DNA of 41,413 nt from Allobrachymonas sp. (GCA_030529505.1 JAUMWT010000017.1:1-41413); one strand, 5' to 3'; shown: positions 20,001 to 29,452, numbered from the stretch's first letter. The notes: generated from the sequence alone by a model not told the origin. Translations and numbers: made by a program.

Positions 20001-22180
20001 TGCGCGGCCGCGTGGCCGTGGGGCCGCAGGCCGTGAAGCAGGCCCCGCCCATGCCCGATGCAGGCGTGCACGCGCTGGTGCTGATGGATCGCGTGGATGC
20101 CGACGCCTGGACCCAGGTGCTGGAAAGCGGCTGGGGCGATCAGGTGCATCCAGCGCCGTCTGCTGCGCCATCGCTTGCAGCCAGCGTTGCCCAAACGGCC
20201 AAAGGCCGAGCCGCTTCGGCTCAAGCTGTATCCGGCCAAAAACCGACCCAGGGGGCGCCGGGCAGCGTTGCAGTGGGCCTGGCCAAAACGCCTGCCGCTC
20301 AATCGCCAAGCGATGGCACGGGTGTGGTTCAAGCAACGGCGGCAACGCCAGCTGGCCTGGCCCGTCAGACCCCAACGGGTGGCCGAGCCCAGGCAGCGCC
20401 CAACGCTGCCAACGCGTCTGCTAACACGTCCACCCACACGGAGGCGACCAGTGCGGCCGCAGAAACCGCCGCGGGTAGCTATCTGCCCGATCAGTTCGCC
20501 ATGCAAACCCCGGCGCTGGTGCTGGCCAAGCGGGTGTTCGAATCGCTGGTGGTGGGGGGCACGCGCGAGGGGCGGCTGTGGAAGCTGTCGCTTGCGGCCA
20601 AGCAGCTCAACGGCTATGTGGAATATCTGCAATCGGCCACGGGCGGGCCGGGCGGCGTCAAGGCCCGCCTGCAGCATCTCACCCTGGCGCCAGCCAACGT
20701 GGAAGAGGTGGGCGACTACGTGCGCCAAACGGCCGACCCGCAAACGCTGCCTGCGCTCGATATCGATGCGGCCAATGTCGATTTGGTGGGTTACAAGTTC
20801 AATCGCATCGCCTTGCGCGCCAGCAACAGCGCGCAGGCCCGCCCGGCTGGGGCCGATCTGGTGGACGATGCCGGGAATCACGCCGCGCGCAGCGCCTGGC
20901 GCATTCATGAACTCACGGCGCAAATGCCGCAAGCCCGCTTGCAAGGCAGCGGGGTCTGGGGCATTCGCCCGGCCAACGTCGCCAACGGCGAGGGCAGGGG
21001 ATTGAACCCGGCCGATTTGGCCCGGCGCTTCGTGTCTTTGCAATTGAACGTGCAAACAGACGACCTGGGCAGCACGCTCGATCATTTGGGGCACAAGGGC
21101 CTGGTCAAGGCCGGGCAGGGCAGCGTGGCGGGCACCCTGCGCTGGCAAGGCTCGCCCGTTGCTTTCGATATGGAAACGCTGGCGGGCGAACTGCGACTGG
21201 ACGTGCGGCGCGGCCACATCACGCGCATCGACCCCGGCGCTTTCAAACTCATCAGTCTGCTGAGTCTGCAGGGCCTGACGCGCCTGGGCAGCATCGCCGA
21301 AAAAGGCTTTGCCTTTGACCGCATCGACGGCAGCCTGCGCGTGGCGCGCGGCGTGGCCACAACCGACAACCTGGCCATTGCCGGTGCCATGGCCGATGCC
21401 AAGCTGAGCGGCCAAATCGCCCTGGCGCCCCAAACCATTGATCTGCACGTGGTGGTGCAGCCCAAGGTGGACTTGAGCACGGCGGCCCTGGCCGCAGGCG
21501 TCATCAACCCGCTGGTGGGGGTGGGCAGCTACGTGGCGCAATGGGTGTTGAGCAAACCGATCAGCGCCATGGCCACGCAAACCTTGCACGTGCAAGGCCC
21601 CTTGGGCGATCCGGCAATGACGCGCCTGCAAGGCAGCCAGGCCGCAGCCATCGAGCGGCAGGTGCTCAAGGTGCATGCTGCGCCTGCGGCTTTCAATCCC
21701 TTGTGGGACTGGACGCCCATCACTGGCCGCCGTTTGCAAGCGGAGGGGCAAGGGGGGCAGCCAGGGGAGCCAATCCAGCCGCCCGCCGAAACGCCAGCAG
21801 AATGGGATGAAGGGCCGCCAGAGCAGGACGTGCCGTCTGATGCTGCATCCGCGCCCCTACCAGCGCAACCGCATTCGCAATCTTCATCACGAGACGGGCC
21901 GCAGGGGAATCAGCCCCAAGCCCAGCAGCCAGCAGCGGCCGCGCCCAACGCCGTTGCTGCATCCGCCCAAGAAGCGGCGGGAGCCAAGGCAGCGCCTGCG
22001 GCCAGCCATCCAGCCGGGGCCGCGGGTGGGGCTTCAGCAGCGTCCGCCTTGCCAGCGTCCGCTGTTTCTGCGGCTTCCGTGCCTGCATCTGCTGCTGCGG
22101 TCTTGCCTGCTTCTGCTTTTGTATCTGCACCCGCTGCGGCTCCTGCCATGCGCGCCAAACGGACGCGAACATGGCCGTGA
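17018..22180 (+). CDS. yhdP: YhdP family AsmA-like envelope protein
   Basis: 1720 residues. One N-terminal membrane anchor (about residue 22-45, AAWGLGAVAVLLLAALLALHAWI) is followed by a giant periplasmic beta-rich region of the DUF3971/AsmA type. Family marks include DFNQAGGSMRLNLDKGSAEFPGVF, LRLDVRRGHITRIDPGAFKLISLLSLQGL and the C-terminal MADAKLSGQIALAPQTIDLHVVVQPKVD. YhdP-class proteins are proposed bridges that move phospholipid between inner and outer membranes. It is longer than usual because of three Ala/Gly/Ser/Pro/Gln-rich low-complexity segments at about residues 448-508, 1041-1153 and 1574-1720 (the C-terminus). I start at 17018 (MQKKVSAS); an upstream in-frame start would add 25 Cys-rich residues overlapping glnE. 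Divergent from glnE. Confidence 0.92.
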   Translation: MQKKVSASNLVDLIKRLPPVFGRRLLRVAAWGLGAVAVLLLAALLALHAWILPRINDFRVQVEQSASSALGLRVRVGEIATLKQGLQPAVQLRQLRFLDEAGNEGLHVDAVEAEASLWSLLHGRFARLAVLRPVLHAWRQADGRIYVAGLPLPQGPKDAQPAAESAESDTALNWLLAQHSLEIVDGSVQWSDAQRQVPPLAISQVQAKLTNSGRQHRLQLALTPPAGWGRPIAATAEWQHGLWQAPARWNKWSGSVQADIAEIDVSQLRQYVDLGRHVALRQGQGRLQVQAEYREGLRSGLTIQAALQAVDITLGKGLPPLALKGLEGTFKVRYKQGSERDSYTLATEGLAFETLEGLRWSGGQVQVDYHDAESPGARGGEIRGKDWDIGIISQLAGRLPLGEAALKALRRYQPQGRVHDLHVTWQGDINAPSAYSARGQASQIGWRAQAAGTAATPDAAASTRGESNQSAASGGKGQGHAAAAAAKAPPQSAQLQPPSSSPGIGTPGVQGAQIDFDFNQAGGSMRLNLDKGSAEFPGVFAQPRLDFDTLQTQVQWRINKQQIRVTLPEVRFANRDAQGTARVAWRTHDGAKGEERFPGVLDLQGHFQRARAEQVARYLPLSLGSDALDYVGSAVRSGDIRNARVRIEGDLNHIPFGTDAQGVTHPGTFRFDVPLANAEYRFVPRYLQGADEKPWPALTQLNGLLVIDKLSLSVINATARFSSAPDIAVNKLSAHIPRLDENLSVGIAASMHGPLEQALALTNQSPLADMIDNSLAQATASGQADITLALGLPIMRMEKAIVKGSVALQNNDVRISPDSPLLAHSQGKVLFHDKGFALQDVSATLLGGKATLKGGSLATARRDGSHPVRIEAQGDFTGEGLRQEPSVGSIAQLGRFLQGRSAYRATLLVDRGASELSIDSDLNGMAVKLPAPLGKAASGKLPFHFASRITQTQRAPGGAETATQDELDIRFGHVVLAQYARDLRHGHHGDAPRVLRGRVAVGPQAVKQAPPMPDAGVHALVLMDRVDADAWTQVLESGWGDQVHPAPSAAPSLAASVAQTAKGRAASAQAVSGQKPTQGAPGSVAVGLAKTPAAQSPSDGTGVVQATAATPAGLARQTPTGGRAQAAPNAANASANTSTHTEATSAAAETAAGSYLPDQFAMQTPALVLAKRVFESLVVGGTREGRLWKLSLAAKQLNGYVEYLQSATGGPGGVKARLQHLTLAPANVEEVGDYVRQTADPQTLPALDIDAANVDLVGYKFNRIALRASNSAQARPAGADLVDDAGNHAARSAWRIHELTAQMPQARLQGSGVWGIRPANVANGEGRGLNPADLARRFVSLQLNVQTDDLGSTLDHLGHKGLVKAGQGSVAGTLRWQGSPVAFDMETLAGELRLDVRRGHITRIDPGAFKLISLLSLQGLTRLGSIAEKGFAFDRIDGSLRVARGVATTDNLAIAGAMADAKLSGQIALAPQTIDLHVVVQPKVDLSTAALAAGVINPLVGVGSYVAQWVLSKPISAMATQTLHVQGPLGDPAMTRLQGSQAAAIERQVLKVHAAPAAFNPLWDWTPITGRRLQAEGQGGQPGEPIQPPAETPAEWDEGPPEQDVPSDAASAPLPAQPHSQSSSRDGPQGNQPQAQQPAAAAPNAVAASAQEAAGAKAAPAASHPAGAAGGASAASALPASAVSAASVPASAAAVLPASAFVSAPAAAPAMRAKRTRTWP

Positions 22181-22455
22181 ACACGGCCAAACCGCTCGCC
22201 CCAAGCCGTGCCTGGGCGCGCTCTTCCCGCTTCGGCCGCCGTGCAATGAAGCGCGTTCGTTTTTCCAGCAGTCATTTCCTCGGGAACGGCATTAGGCCTC
22301 ATTCTCGGACGAGTCTCCATGCACAGCAGCAATGATCACGGCATGTGCAGGCTGTATGGGGCAAGGCGGGCCATCCCCTACAATCGGCAGCAACCTAGGC
22401 TTCAGGCGCTGGCAGCAGGCATGGCGTGAGCTGGTCTGTTTGCCAACCATCCCAC

Positions 22456-22950
22456 ATGAACACTTCGCTGACCCCCCTTTCTCTGGACCAGGTGGCCGAT
22501 CATCTGGAGCGCATGCTGTTGCGCTATGAAGAGTTGCAAAAATCCAATGCCCTGCTGCAAGCCCAGTTGCTGGAAGTGACGCAAGAACGTGACACCTTGC
22601 GCTCGCGCCTGGCATCGGCACGCGCGCGGGTGGATACCCTGCTGGCGCGCATGCCTGTGGGCGACGCAGCGCCTGCGGCCAGTCATCCGGCTGCCTTTGT
22701 TGCGGGCGCAGGCAGTGGCAGCGGTTTGGCAAGTGGTGGCGTTGCTGCCAGTGCAGCAGGCGTTCGCAGTGCCGCGGGGGCTGCCGCAGTCCAAGCGGCC
22801 TTTGGCGCCAGTGGCAACAAAGGGCCGCAACAGCAGGAGCCTGCCGTTGCGTCCACTTCGCTGCAGACGGCTTTGACGGCAGGTTCGGCCAGCGGCAAGC
22901 CTGAACCGGGAGTGGCGCCCTCTTCTGCATGGGGCGAGGACAAGGCATGA
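22456..22950 (+). CDS. ZapB-like coiled-coil protein upstream of zapA
   Basis: 164 residues. The N-terminal 65 residues form a leucine-zipper-like coiled coil (LSLDQVADHLERMLLRYEELQKSNALLQAQLLEVTQERDTLRSRLASARARVDTLLARM), like the small ZapB/TIGR02449-type proteins often encoded just before zapA. The remainder (about 75-164) is Ala/Gly/Ser/Val/Gln-rich low complexity without recognisable domain. A role in the Z ring with ZapA is inferred from the coiled coil and from the four-base overlap ATGA with zapA. The ATG at 22456 gives MNTSLTPLSL. A -10-like TACAAT lies at 22379-22384, about 72 bases upstream, without a clear -35. Confidence 0.78.
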   Translation: MNTSLTPLSLDQVADHLERMLLRYEELQKSNALLQAQLLEVTQERDTLRSRLASARARVDTLLARMPVGDAAPAASHPAAFVAGAGSGSGLASGGVAASAAGVRSAAGAAAVQAAFGASGNKGPQQQEPAVASTSLQTALTAGSASGKPEPGVAPSSAWGEDKA

Positions 22951-23306
22951 GCATGAAACAGATCGAAGCCCAAATCATGGGGCAAACCTATGTGCTGAGT
23001 TGCCCCGAGGAGGCTGAAGGGCAGATGCAGCAATCGGTTCAGCGCGTGGACGCAGCCATGTGCAAGATCCGCGACGCAGGCAAGATCCGCGCGCGCGATC
23101 GCATCGCCGTGCTGGCGGCCTTGAATCTGGCTTTTGACCTGGTGGAGCGCGAGCAGCAGGGCGGCTTCAATGGCTCTTCTGGCACTGCCGATGCGGCTGC
23201 TGTGCAGGCAGTTCAATCGCCAACCGATGCGCTGTTGCATCCACGCATGCAAGCGCTGCTGCAACGCATGGAAGATTTGCTCGCTGAAGACGGCAAACTG
23301 CTGTGA
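22947..23306 (+). CDS. zapA: Cell division protein ZapA
   Basis: 119 residues. ZapA binds FtsZ and promotes bundling of protofilaments at the Z ring. The sequence MSMKQIEAQIMGQTYVLSCPEEAEGQMQQSVQRVDAAMCKIRDAGKIRARDRIAVLAALNLAFDLVERE shows the globular FtsZ-binding head and the start of the long helix; the C-terminal RMQALLQRMEDLLAEDGKLL is the coiled-coil end. A short Gly/Ser/Ala linker (GGFNGSSGTADAAAV) interrupts the helix. Its start overlaps the stop of the ZapB-like gene. As in many proteobacteria the 6S RNA gene follows, but here two MITE-like elements separate them. Confidence 0.92.
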   Translation: MSMKQIEAQIMGQTYVLSCPEEAEGQMQQSVQRVDAAMCKIRDAGKIRARDRIAVLAALNLAFDLVEREQQGGFNGSSGTADAAAVQAVQSPTDALLHPRMQALLQRMEDLLAEDGKLL

Positions 23307-23405
23307 TTGGGTGAGGCGCTTCTTTTATCCGGTACGGCTGGCGCGCAGCAACGCCGGGTCTTTTCGGGGCTTGAAGCCTCGCCCTCGACCCCAGTGGCCT
23401 GTCTG

Positions 23406-23600
23406 GGGAGCATGCAGAATCGCAACGAAAGGCGATTGAAGATGGCGCGGGCGGGGATGCAAGGCGCCCGACAAAACGCATGCCGAGGTGCATGCGCCCG
23501 TGCGGCAGGAACAAGATGGGCTACAAGATTTGCGGCAGCGTAGGTCGGTTCATAGCCGCCCGTGTTCAAGCGCCCGCGAGAGGGAATCTGCAGCAGCTTC
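23406..23600 (-). repeat. Diverged MITE-like family B copy
   Basis: Aligned in the same orientation as the copy at 37198-37385: GGGATGCAAGGCGCCCGAC, the CATAGCCCGTGCGACAT-like section GTGCATGCGCCCGTGCGGCA, ACAAGATTTGCGGC and TTCAAGCGCCCGCGAGAGG. Termini are mutated (GGGGAGCATGCAGAATC at left, GGAATCTGCAGCAGCTTC at right), so it is an old copy. Boundaries are approximate. Confidence 0.6.
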
Positions 23601-23675
23601 TTGAAGCCGATTGCACACCAGCCGCCTGCGGGCGGCTGTGTTGTTTGCGTCGTTGCCTTTGAAGCGGAATGGCCA

Positions 23676-23955
23676 GGGCCTGTTCACGCTCCTTTGAACG
23701 ATGCCTTGCGCTTCAAAAGCTCACTCGTCAAGGCGGCAGCTGCCGCCAGGGTTTGCTCCTTGGCCAAGCTGGCAACGCAGACGATGGTCTTTTGAGCGCA
23801 ACCCGAAGAAGGGGAGCAGTCTGTCAGGGCCTCGCTCCTTGTGGTGCTTCTTGCGCGACACACCCGGTCTGCGCTGCTATTGCATACATTTTTCTACGCC
23901 TCGATTGATGCCCTGGCAGAGAACTTCGCATCATCAAAGGAGCGTGAACAGGCCC
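23676..23955. mobile_element. MITE-like element, family C
   Basis: A 280-bp non-coding element bounded by a perfect 22-bp terminal inverted repeat starting GGGCCTGTTCACGCTCCTTT (23676-23697 and 23934-23955). The core differs from families A and B, but the terminal GCCTGTTCACG matches the left end of the IS5-family element at 40989 (GAGCCTGTTCACGATC). The right flank is TAA, a TNA target; the left flank is CCA, so no intact duplication is visible. It contains no credible gene. Confidence 0.78.
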
Positions 23956-24070
23956 TAATGGATAGCCTGAGTAAAGGCCGGATCAGTAATTGATGGGTGT
24001 TTGCCACGCATGCTCTGTTTGGGGCTGACATATACATGGCGCGGGATGGTGCGGGGCTTTAACTTTCCTT

Positions 24071-24076
24071 TAAAAT
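24071..24076 (+). promoter_or_regulatory. Possible -10 box of the 6S RNA gene
   Basis: TAAAAT lies 7 bases before the predicted RNA 5' end at about 24083, within an AT-rich patch TTTAACTTTCCTTTAAAATAA. The -35 region (near 24048) is poor. Confidence 0.45.
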
Positions 24077-24082
24077 AAGCCT

Positions 24083-24251
24083 GTCTGCAGCGAGCTTGGC
24101 TTTATATTTCCTTGAACCAATGCTCTTGGAGCACGGGCTTGGAACATCGCCTGGCAAGTGTGATCATCTCGCGTTAGATGAACCCGACGCCTTGCTGACC
24201 TCGCCCACCTGAACCCTTCCGTTCAGGATGCGGGCCATCTCTGCTGCAGAC
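24083..24251 (+). ncRNA. ssrS: 6S RNA
   Basis: About 169 nt with the 6S architecture. Closing stem GTCTGCAGC (24083-24091) pairs perfectly with GCTGCAGAC (24243-24251) and continues as GAG/CTC and TGG/CCA. A large central bubble follows. The 3' strand of the bubble has the hairpin CTGAAC/GTTCAG (24209-24214/24221-24226), as known for 6S RNAs. The terminal arm includes GGGC/GCCC (24135-24138/24203-24206), GGCAAG/CTTGCT and an apical hairpin CATCT/AGATG. Position downstream of zapA is the classic ssrS location. 6S RNA mimics an open promoter and sequesters sigma70-RNA polymerase in stationary phase. The 3' end may run further to the terminator at 24265 before processing. Sequence identity to a reference could not be checked. 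Confidence 0.8.
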
Positions 24252-24264
24252 ACCTGATTGCTTG

Positions 24265-24297
24265 AAATGCCGAATGCGCCAGTGTTCGGCATTTTTT
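24265..24297 (+). terminator. Rho-independent terminator of 6S RNA
   Basis: Nine-bp stem AATGCCGAA / TTCGGCATT with a 10-base loop, followed by a T run (TTTTTT at 24292-24297). It faces the + strand and lies directly after the predicted 6S RNA. Confidence 0.9.
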
Positions 24298-24337
24298 ATG
24301 CCCGCGCCCCTTGTGCTTGAAAAGGGCTGTGGTCCGG

Positions 24338-24498
24338 GAACCTGTTCAAAATCTCCTCGCGGGCGCTTGAAAATGGAAGCGGGCGGTCTGTTGCGTTGCA
24401 AATCTTGTCCATAGCACGGGCCATGCACTGCAATTTGCGCATTGCATCCCATTCCGCTCTACTTCCAATCACTTCACGATGAGATTTTGAACAGGTTC
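24338..24498 (+). mobile_element. MITE-like element, family B copy (intact)
   Basis: A 161-bp element with near-perfect 18-bp terminal inverted repeats: GAACCTGTTCAAAATCTC at left and GAGATTTTGAACAGGTTC at right. The core has GGCGCTTGAAAATGGAAGCG, TTGCAAATCTTGTCCAT and TTGCGCATTGCATCCCATTC, all shared with the other family B copies. The right flank is TGA, a TNA site; the left flank CGG does not match. It lies between the 6S terminator and the 3' end of hemN. Confidence 0.8.
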
Positions 24499-24648
24499 TG
24501 AGAACTTGCACAGTCGCTTCAAGCGCCATGAGCTTGGGCTGCAGCAGGGTGAGGCGCGGTGGTAGCGAAGGGGGAGGTGCGTATCGTGTGCGCGCAAGGC
24601 AAGCGCAGAGGCGCCAAGCAGCTGCCGCTGCAGATTGGCTGGCCGGCG

Positions 24649-26121
24649 TCAAAGAATCTTGGAAAAACGCACAGGCTGCTCGGCGCAGTCCGCCAGATGG
24701 GGGGAGCTGGTTGGGGCGCTTGCGGCTTTTGCGCGGGCTGTTTGCAGATGATGGTCAAAGACCATGGCCACGGCGCGAACGAAGTACCAGCCCATGTCGG
24801 TCACGCAAAAGCGGTCGCCATGCAGGGTGAGCAGGCCTTGTTCTTGCAATTGCGCCAGGCGTTGGCATTCGGCGGCGAAGTGGCTGGCAAAGTCGATTTG
24901 CCAATCGCGCCGCAATGCGTCAAACAGCACTTCGCCCTGGCACATGATGGACATGATCACGGCGTGGCGAATCTGGTCGTCGCGCGTGAGTTGCAGGCCG
25001 CGCTCAACGGGCAGTTGATCGTTTTCGAGCAATTCGCCATAGGCATCGAGCGTTTTGGCGTTTTGGCTGTAGCAAGCGCCGATGCGGCTGATGGCCGATA
25101 CGCCCAGGCCGATCAGGTTCTGGTCGGGGCGGGTGCTGTAGCCCTGAAAGTTGCGCTGCAACTTGCCCTGCTGCTTGGCGCGCGCCAGCTCGTCGTCGGG
25201 CAGGGCGAAGTGATCCATGCCCACATACACATAGCCCGCCTGGCGGAAGTGTTGCAGCGCCATGGCCAGCAAGTGGATTTTGTCGTTGCCCGTGGGCAGG
25301 GTTTGAGAATCCAGGCGGCGTTGCGCCTTGAAGCGTTCGGGCAGATGGGCGTAGGCATACAGCGCGATGCGATCGGGGCGCAGGGCGCAGATTTGCTCCA
25401 GCGTGTGGGTGAAGGAGTCCGTGCTCTGGTGCGGCAAGCCGTAAATCAGGTCGGTGTTGATGGAGGCAAAACCCGCCGCGCGTGCGGCTTGCACCAGCGC
25501 AAACACCTGCTCGGCCGGTTGCACGCGGTGCACGGCTTGCTGCACGGCGGCATCAAAGTCCTGAATGCCAAAGCTCACGCGGTTGAAGCCCAATTGCTTC
25601 AAGTGCTGCATGCGCTGGGCATCCACCGTGCGCGGATCCACCTCGATCGAAAACTCGCCGCCTGCTGCATCGAAATGGAAAAAGCCTTGCAACAGGCGCA
25701 TGAGCTGGGCCAGCTCCTCGTCTGACAAAAAGGTGGGCGAGCCGCCGCCCAAATGCAATTGGGTGACGGTGGGGCGCGATGCGGTTCCAGCCAGCTGCTT
25801 CAGATAGGGCTGGTACAGACTCAACTCTTGTTCCAGATGCTGCAGGTAATCAGCCGCCCATTCGCGGTGCCGCGTGATGATCTTGTTGCAGGCGCAGAAA
25901 TAGCACAGCGACGCACAAAACGGAATGTGCACATACACCGACAAGGGCTGCGGCGTGCTGCCCATAGCAGCGGCTTGCTGCTGCAAGGCCTGGATCAGAT
26001 CGCCACAGCCAAAGGCCGGCGTGAAACGGTCGGCCGTGGGGTAGGAGGTGTAGCGAGGCCCCGCGATGTTGTAGCGGGCCAGCAGATCGGGGGTGATGGA
26101 AAGGGGGGCTTGTGCGCTCAT
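24649..26121 (-). CDS. hemN: Oxygen-independent coproporphyrinogen III dehydrogenase
   Basis: 490 residues. A radical SAM enzyme that decarboxylates coproporphyrinogen III to protoporphyrinogen IX without oxygen. The [4Fe-4S]-binding motif is PFCASLCYFCACNK (CxxxCxxC, about residue 70-80), preceded by the HemN signature YNIAGPRYTSYPTADRF and followed by TQLHLGGGSPTFLSDEEL, SIEVDPRT, RVSFGIQDF and DLIYGLPHQS. The C-terminal HemN domain (GYVYVGMDHFALPDDELA, GYSTRPDQNLIGLGVSAIS) identifies true HemN rather than HemW. I start at 26121 (MSAQAPLSITPDLLARYN); the frame is open 65 residues further but without homology. A -10-like TACAAT lies 11-16 bases before the ATG (26132-26137 on the complement); no FNR box was found. 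Confidence 0.95.
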   Translation of the reverse strand: MSAQAPLSITPDLLARYNIAGPRYTSYPTADRFTPAFGCGDLIQALQQQAAAMGSTPQPLSVYVHIPFCASLCYFCACNKIITRHREWAADYLQHLEQELSLYQPYLKQLAGTASRPTVTQLHLGGGSPTFLSDEELAQLMRLLQGFFHFDAAGGEFSIEVDPRTVDAQRMQHLKQLGFNRVSFGIQDFDAAVQQAVHRVQPAEQVFALVQAARAAGFASINTDLIYGLPHQSTDSFTHTLEQICALRPDRIALYAYAHLPERFKAQRRLDSQTLPTGNDKIHLLAMALQHFRQAGYVYVGMDHFALPDDELARAKQQGKLQRNFQGYSTRPDQNLIGLGVSAISRIGACYSQNAKTLDAYGELLENDQLPVERGLQLTRDDQIRHAVIMSIMCQGEVLFDALRRDWQIDFASHFAAECQRLAQLQEQGLLTLHGDRFCVTDMGWYFVRAVAMVFDHHLQTARAKAASAPTSSPHLADCAEQPVRFSKIL

Positions 26122-26487
26122 CTGCGCCGTGATTGTAGGCGCGGCCCTGTGAGCTGGCATGGGCTGGCTGAATAAACACCAAGCCATGCATGTGTATGCG
26201 GCGCTGGCGCTGCCTGTTGCGCCGTTTGGTGCTTGGCATTTGCCCCGTGCCAGACAAGCCAGAGCATGAGCTGTATTGGCTGATTGCGCCTGGAGCCGAG
26301 ACTTGCGGTTTGTCAAACTGCTTTCAAGGCATGGCGAAGGCGCTAGCCGACCAAGGATGTTGGCCGTGCCTGATTTGAATTGTTCTGCTTTTTAATGGAT
26401 TTGTTTCAACGCGCTTTTTGGGTGATGGCGGTGGAATGTTTCGTGCCTGCTCTGTACCACGCACAGGTTCCGAACAGCAGCGGTGGA
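26122..26487. other. Intergenic region, nothing recognised
   Basis: 366 bases between the hemN start and the argH stop, both on the minus strand. It contains the hemN promoter region at its left end. No gene, repeat or hairpin with a T tract was found. Confidence 0.4.
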
Positions 26488-27933
<1,446 letters not shown>

Positions 27934-28393
27934 GGCGTGTTCGGCTGAGGGTGAAAGGTTGAAAAAGGCGCCCGTGTGGCGAAGGGCAAACATCAAAGAA
28001 AGGCAAGGCGTGGCGTAAATAGGTGACGGAATCGCCAGACGGCAAAAACGCGCGCCGCAAATACGGGCACAATCTGTAAGAACTTGTCCAAAATCTCCTC
28101 ACGGGCGCTTGAATATGGATGCGGGCGGTCTGCGGCGTTGCAAATCTTGTCCATCGCTCAAGCTATGAACTTCAATTTGCGCCTTGCATCCCATCCCGAT
28201 CCCTATCCAAATCGCCTCACGATGAGATTCTGAACAGGTTCTAATGAAAGATGACTGGCTTGAGGTGGTTTGGCTAGGCATTGCACGGTGAGATGGCGTG
28301 CTTGCCGGCAAATGCCAAACGCCGTGCTTCCCAACTTTTCCAATCGGTGTTCAGCCTCGTTTTTCCGAACTGCGATCGCCTGTATTCATCACC
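27934..28393. other. Divergent intergenic region argH / algZ-like
   Basis: 460 bases that must hold the promoters of argH (minus) and of the kinase/regulator operon (plus). A complete MITE-like element occupies 28080-28241, so each gene keeps about 150 bases of private upstream DNA. I see no convincing promoter hexamer pair or ARG box. Confidence 0.5.
28080..28241 (+). mobile_element. MITE-like element, family B copy with TAA duplication
   Basis: A 162-bp element collinear with 24338-24498 (GGCGCTTGAATATGGATGCG, TTGCAAATCTTGTCCAT, TTGCGCCTTGCATCCCATCC). The ends are GAACTTGTCCAAAATCTC and GAGATTCTGAACAGGTTC, slightly mutated inverted repeats. It is flanked on both sides by TAA (28077-28079 and 28242-28244), a 3-bp TNA target-site duplication, which is direct evidence of transposition. 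Confidence 0.85.
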
Positions 28394-29452
28394 ATGCCTG
28401 CGCCCAACGCATCGTCTTCGCGCATTGTAGCCAGCGGCTCTGCCCGGGCGGCTGGGCCCATGTCGTTTGATGTGTGCAACAGCAGCGTGGTGCTGCGCGC
28501 CGTGCTGCTGGTGGCCATGAGTGTGCTGACCACCAGCCTTTTCATTCCCATGCAGCATGAGGGCTGGAAAGGCTGGGCCATGCACGCGGGCTTGGGAATG
28601 GCCTGTGCGCAGCCCGCCGTGCTGCTGTGGCTGATGGTGGTGTGTTTGGCCAAGCATTGGCTGGCGCGCCAAACACAGCAACTGCAATGGCTGTGCTGCA
28701 TCGCCGCAGGGATGGCTTGCGGCCTGTTTGCCGGGGCTTTGCTGGCCAGCGTGCGCGATATGACGTGGGTGCTGTGGTTGGGCTGCCTGCTGGGCGGGGG
28801 CCTGCTGGCGGCGCTGCTGGTGTCCCTGTTGATGCTGCGCTGGCAATTGCAGGCGCCGGGCAATGTGCAGGCCCAGCTGGCCGAGTTGCAGGCGCGTATT
28901 CGGCCGCACTTCTTGTTCAATGCCCTCAACAGTGCCATTGCGCTGGTACGGGTAGATCCTGCGCGGGCTGAAGCCGTGCTCGAAAATCTGGGCGATCTGT
29001 TTCGCCACATGCTGCAAGACGTGCGCCATGCCAGCACCCTGGGCGACGAGCTGGAGCTGGCCAAACGTTATCTCGCCATTGAAGAAGTGCGCTTTGGCGA
29101 ACGCCTGCGTGTGCGCTGGGAGATTGACCCCGCCGCCAGTCTGGCCAGCATGCCCACGCTGATCTTGCAGCCCTTGCTCGAAAACGCCATCCGCCACGGC
29201 GTGGAGCCCAGCCAACTGGGCGCCGACGTGCTGATCCGCACCCGGATGCGCGGCAACACCGTGCGCGTGATCGTTAGCAACACCTTTCCCGGTGGGCCTG
29301 GCAAGCGCGGCAACGGCATGGCGCTGGAAAATGTGCGCAGCCGCCTGCAATTGCTGCACGATATGGAACTGCATTTTTCCGCCAAAGTGGTGGCAGACCG
29401 TTTCGTCGTTCGCATGGACGTGCCCATGCAGGTACAGGAGGAAGCCGCATGA
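28394..29452 (+). CDS. LytS/AlgZ-type sensor histidine kinase
   Basis: 352 residues. Four hydrophobic segments in the first 150 residues (VVLRAVLLVAMSVLTTSLFI, LGMACAQPAVLLWLMVVCL, LCCIAAGMACGLFAGALLA, WLGCLLGGGLLAALLVSLLML) are followed by a His_kinase (PF06580-type) domain with the phospho-acceptor LQARIRPHFLFNALNSAIALVR (His near 172) and an ATPase region with LILQPLLENAIRHGVEP and GNGMALENVRSRLQLLH. It is the AlgZ/FimS class found with AlgR. Signal and targets are unknown. The ATG at 28394 is chosen; upstream in-frame sequence is not homologous. It overlaps the regulator gene by four bases (ATGA), so the two are co-translated. Confidence 0.88.
   Translation: MPAPNASSSRIVASGSARAAGPMSFDVCNSSVVLRAVLLVAMSVLTTSLFIPMQHEGWKGWAMHAGLGMACAQPAVLLWLMVVCLAKHWLARQTQQLQWLCCIAAGMACGLFAGALLASVRDMTWVLWLGCLLGGGLLAALLVSLLMLRWQLQAPGNVQAQLAELQARIRPHFLFNALNSAIALVRVDPARAEAVLENLGDLFRHMLQDVRHASTLGDELELAKRYLAIEEVRFGERLRVRWEIDPAASLASMPTLILQPLLENAIRHGVEPSQLGADVLIRTRMRGNTVRVIVSNTFPGGPGKRGNGMALENVRSRLQLLHDMELHFSAKVVADRFVVRMDVPMQVQEEAA

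Noticed and set aside
23307-23405. 6S RNA immediately after zapA
   Set aside because: I checked this stretch first because of synteny. It lacks a long closing stem and a terminator. The structure at 24083-24251 with terminator at 24265 fits 6S RNA much better.
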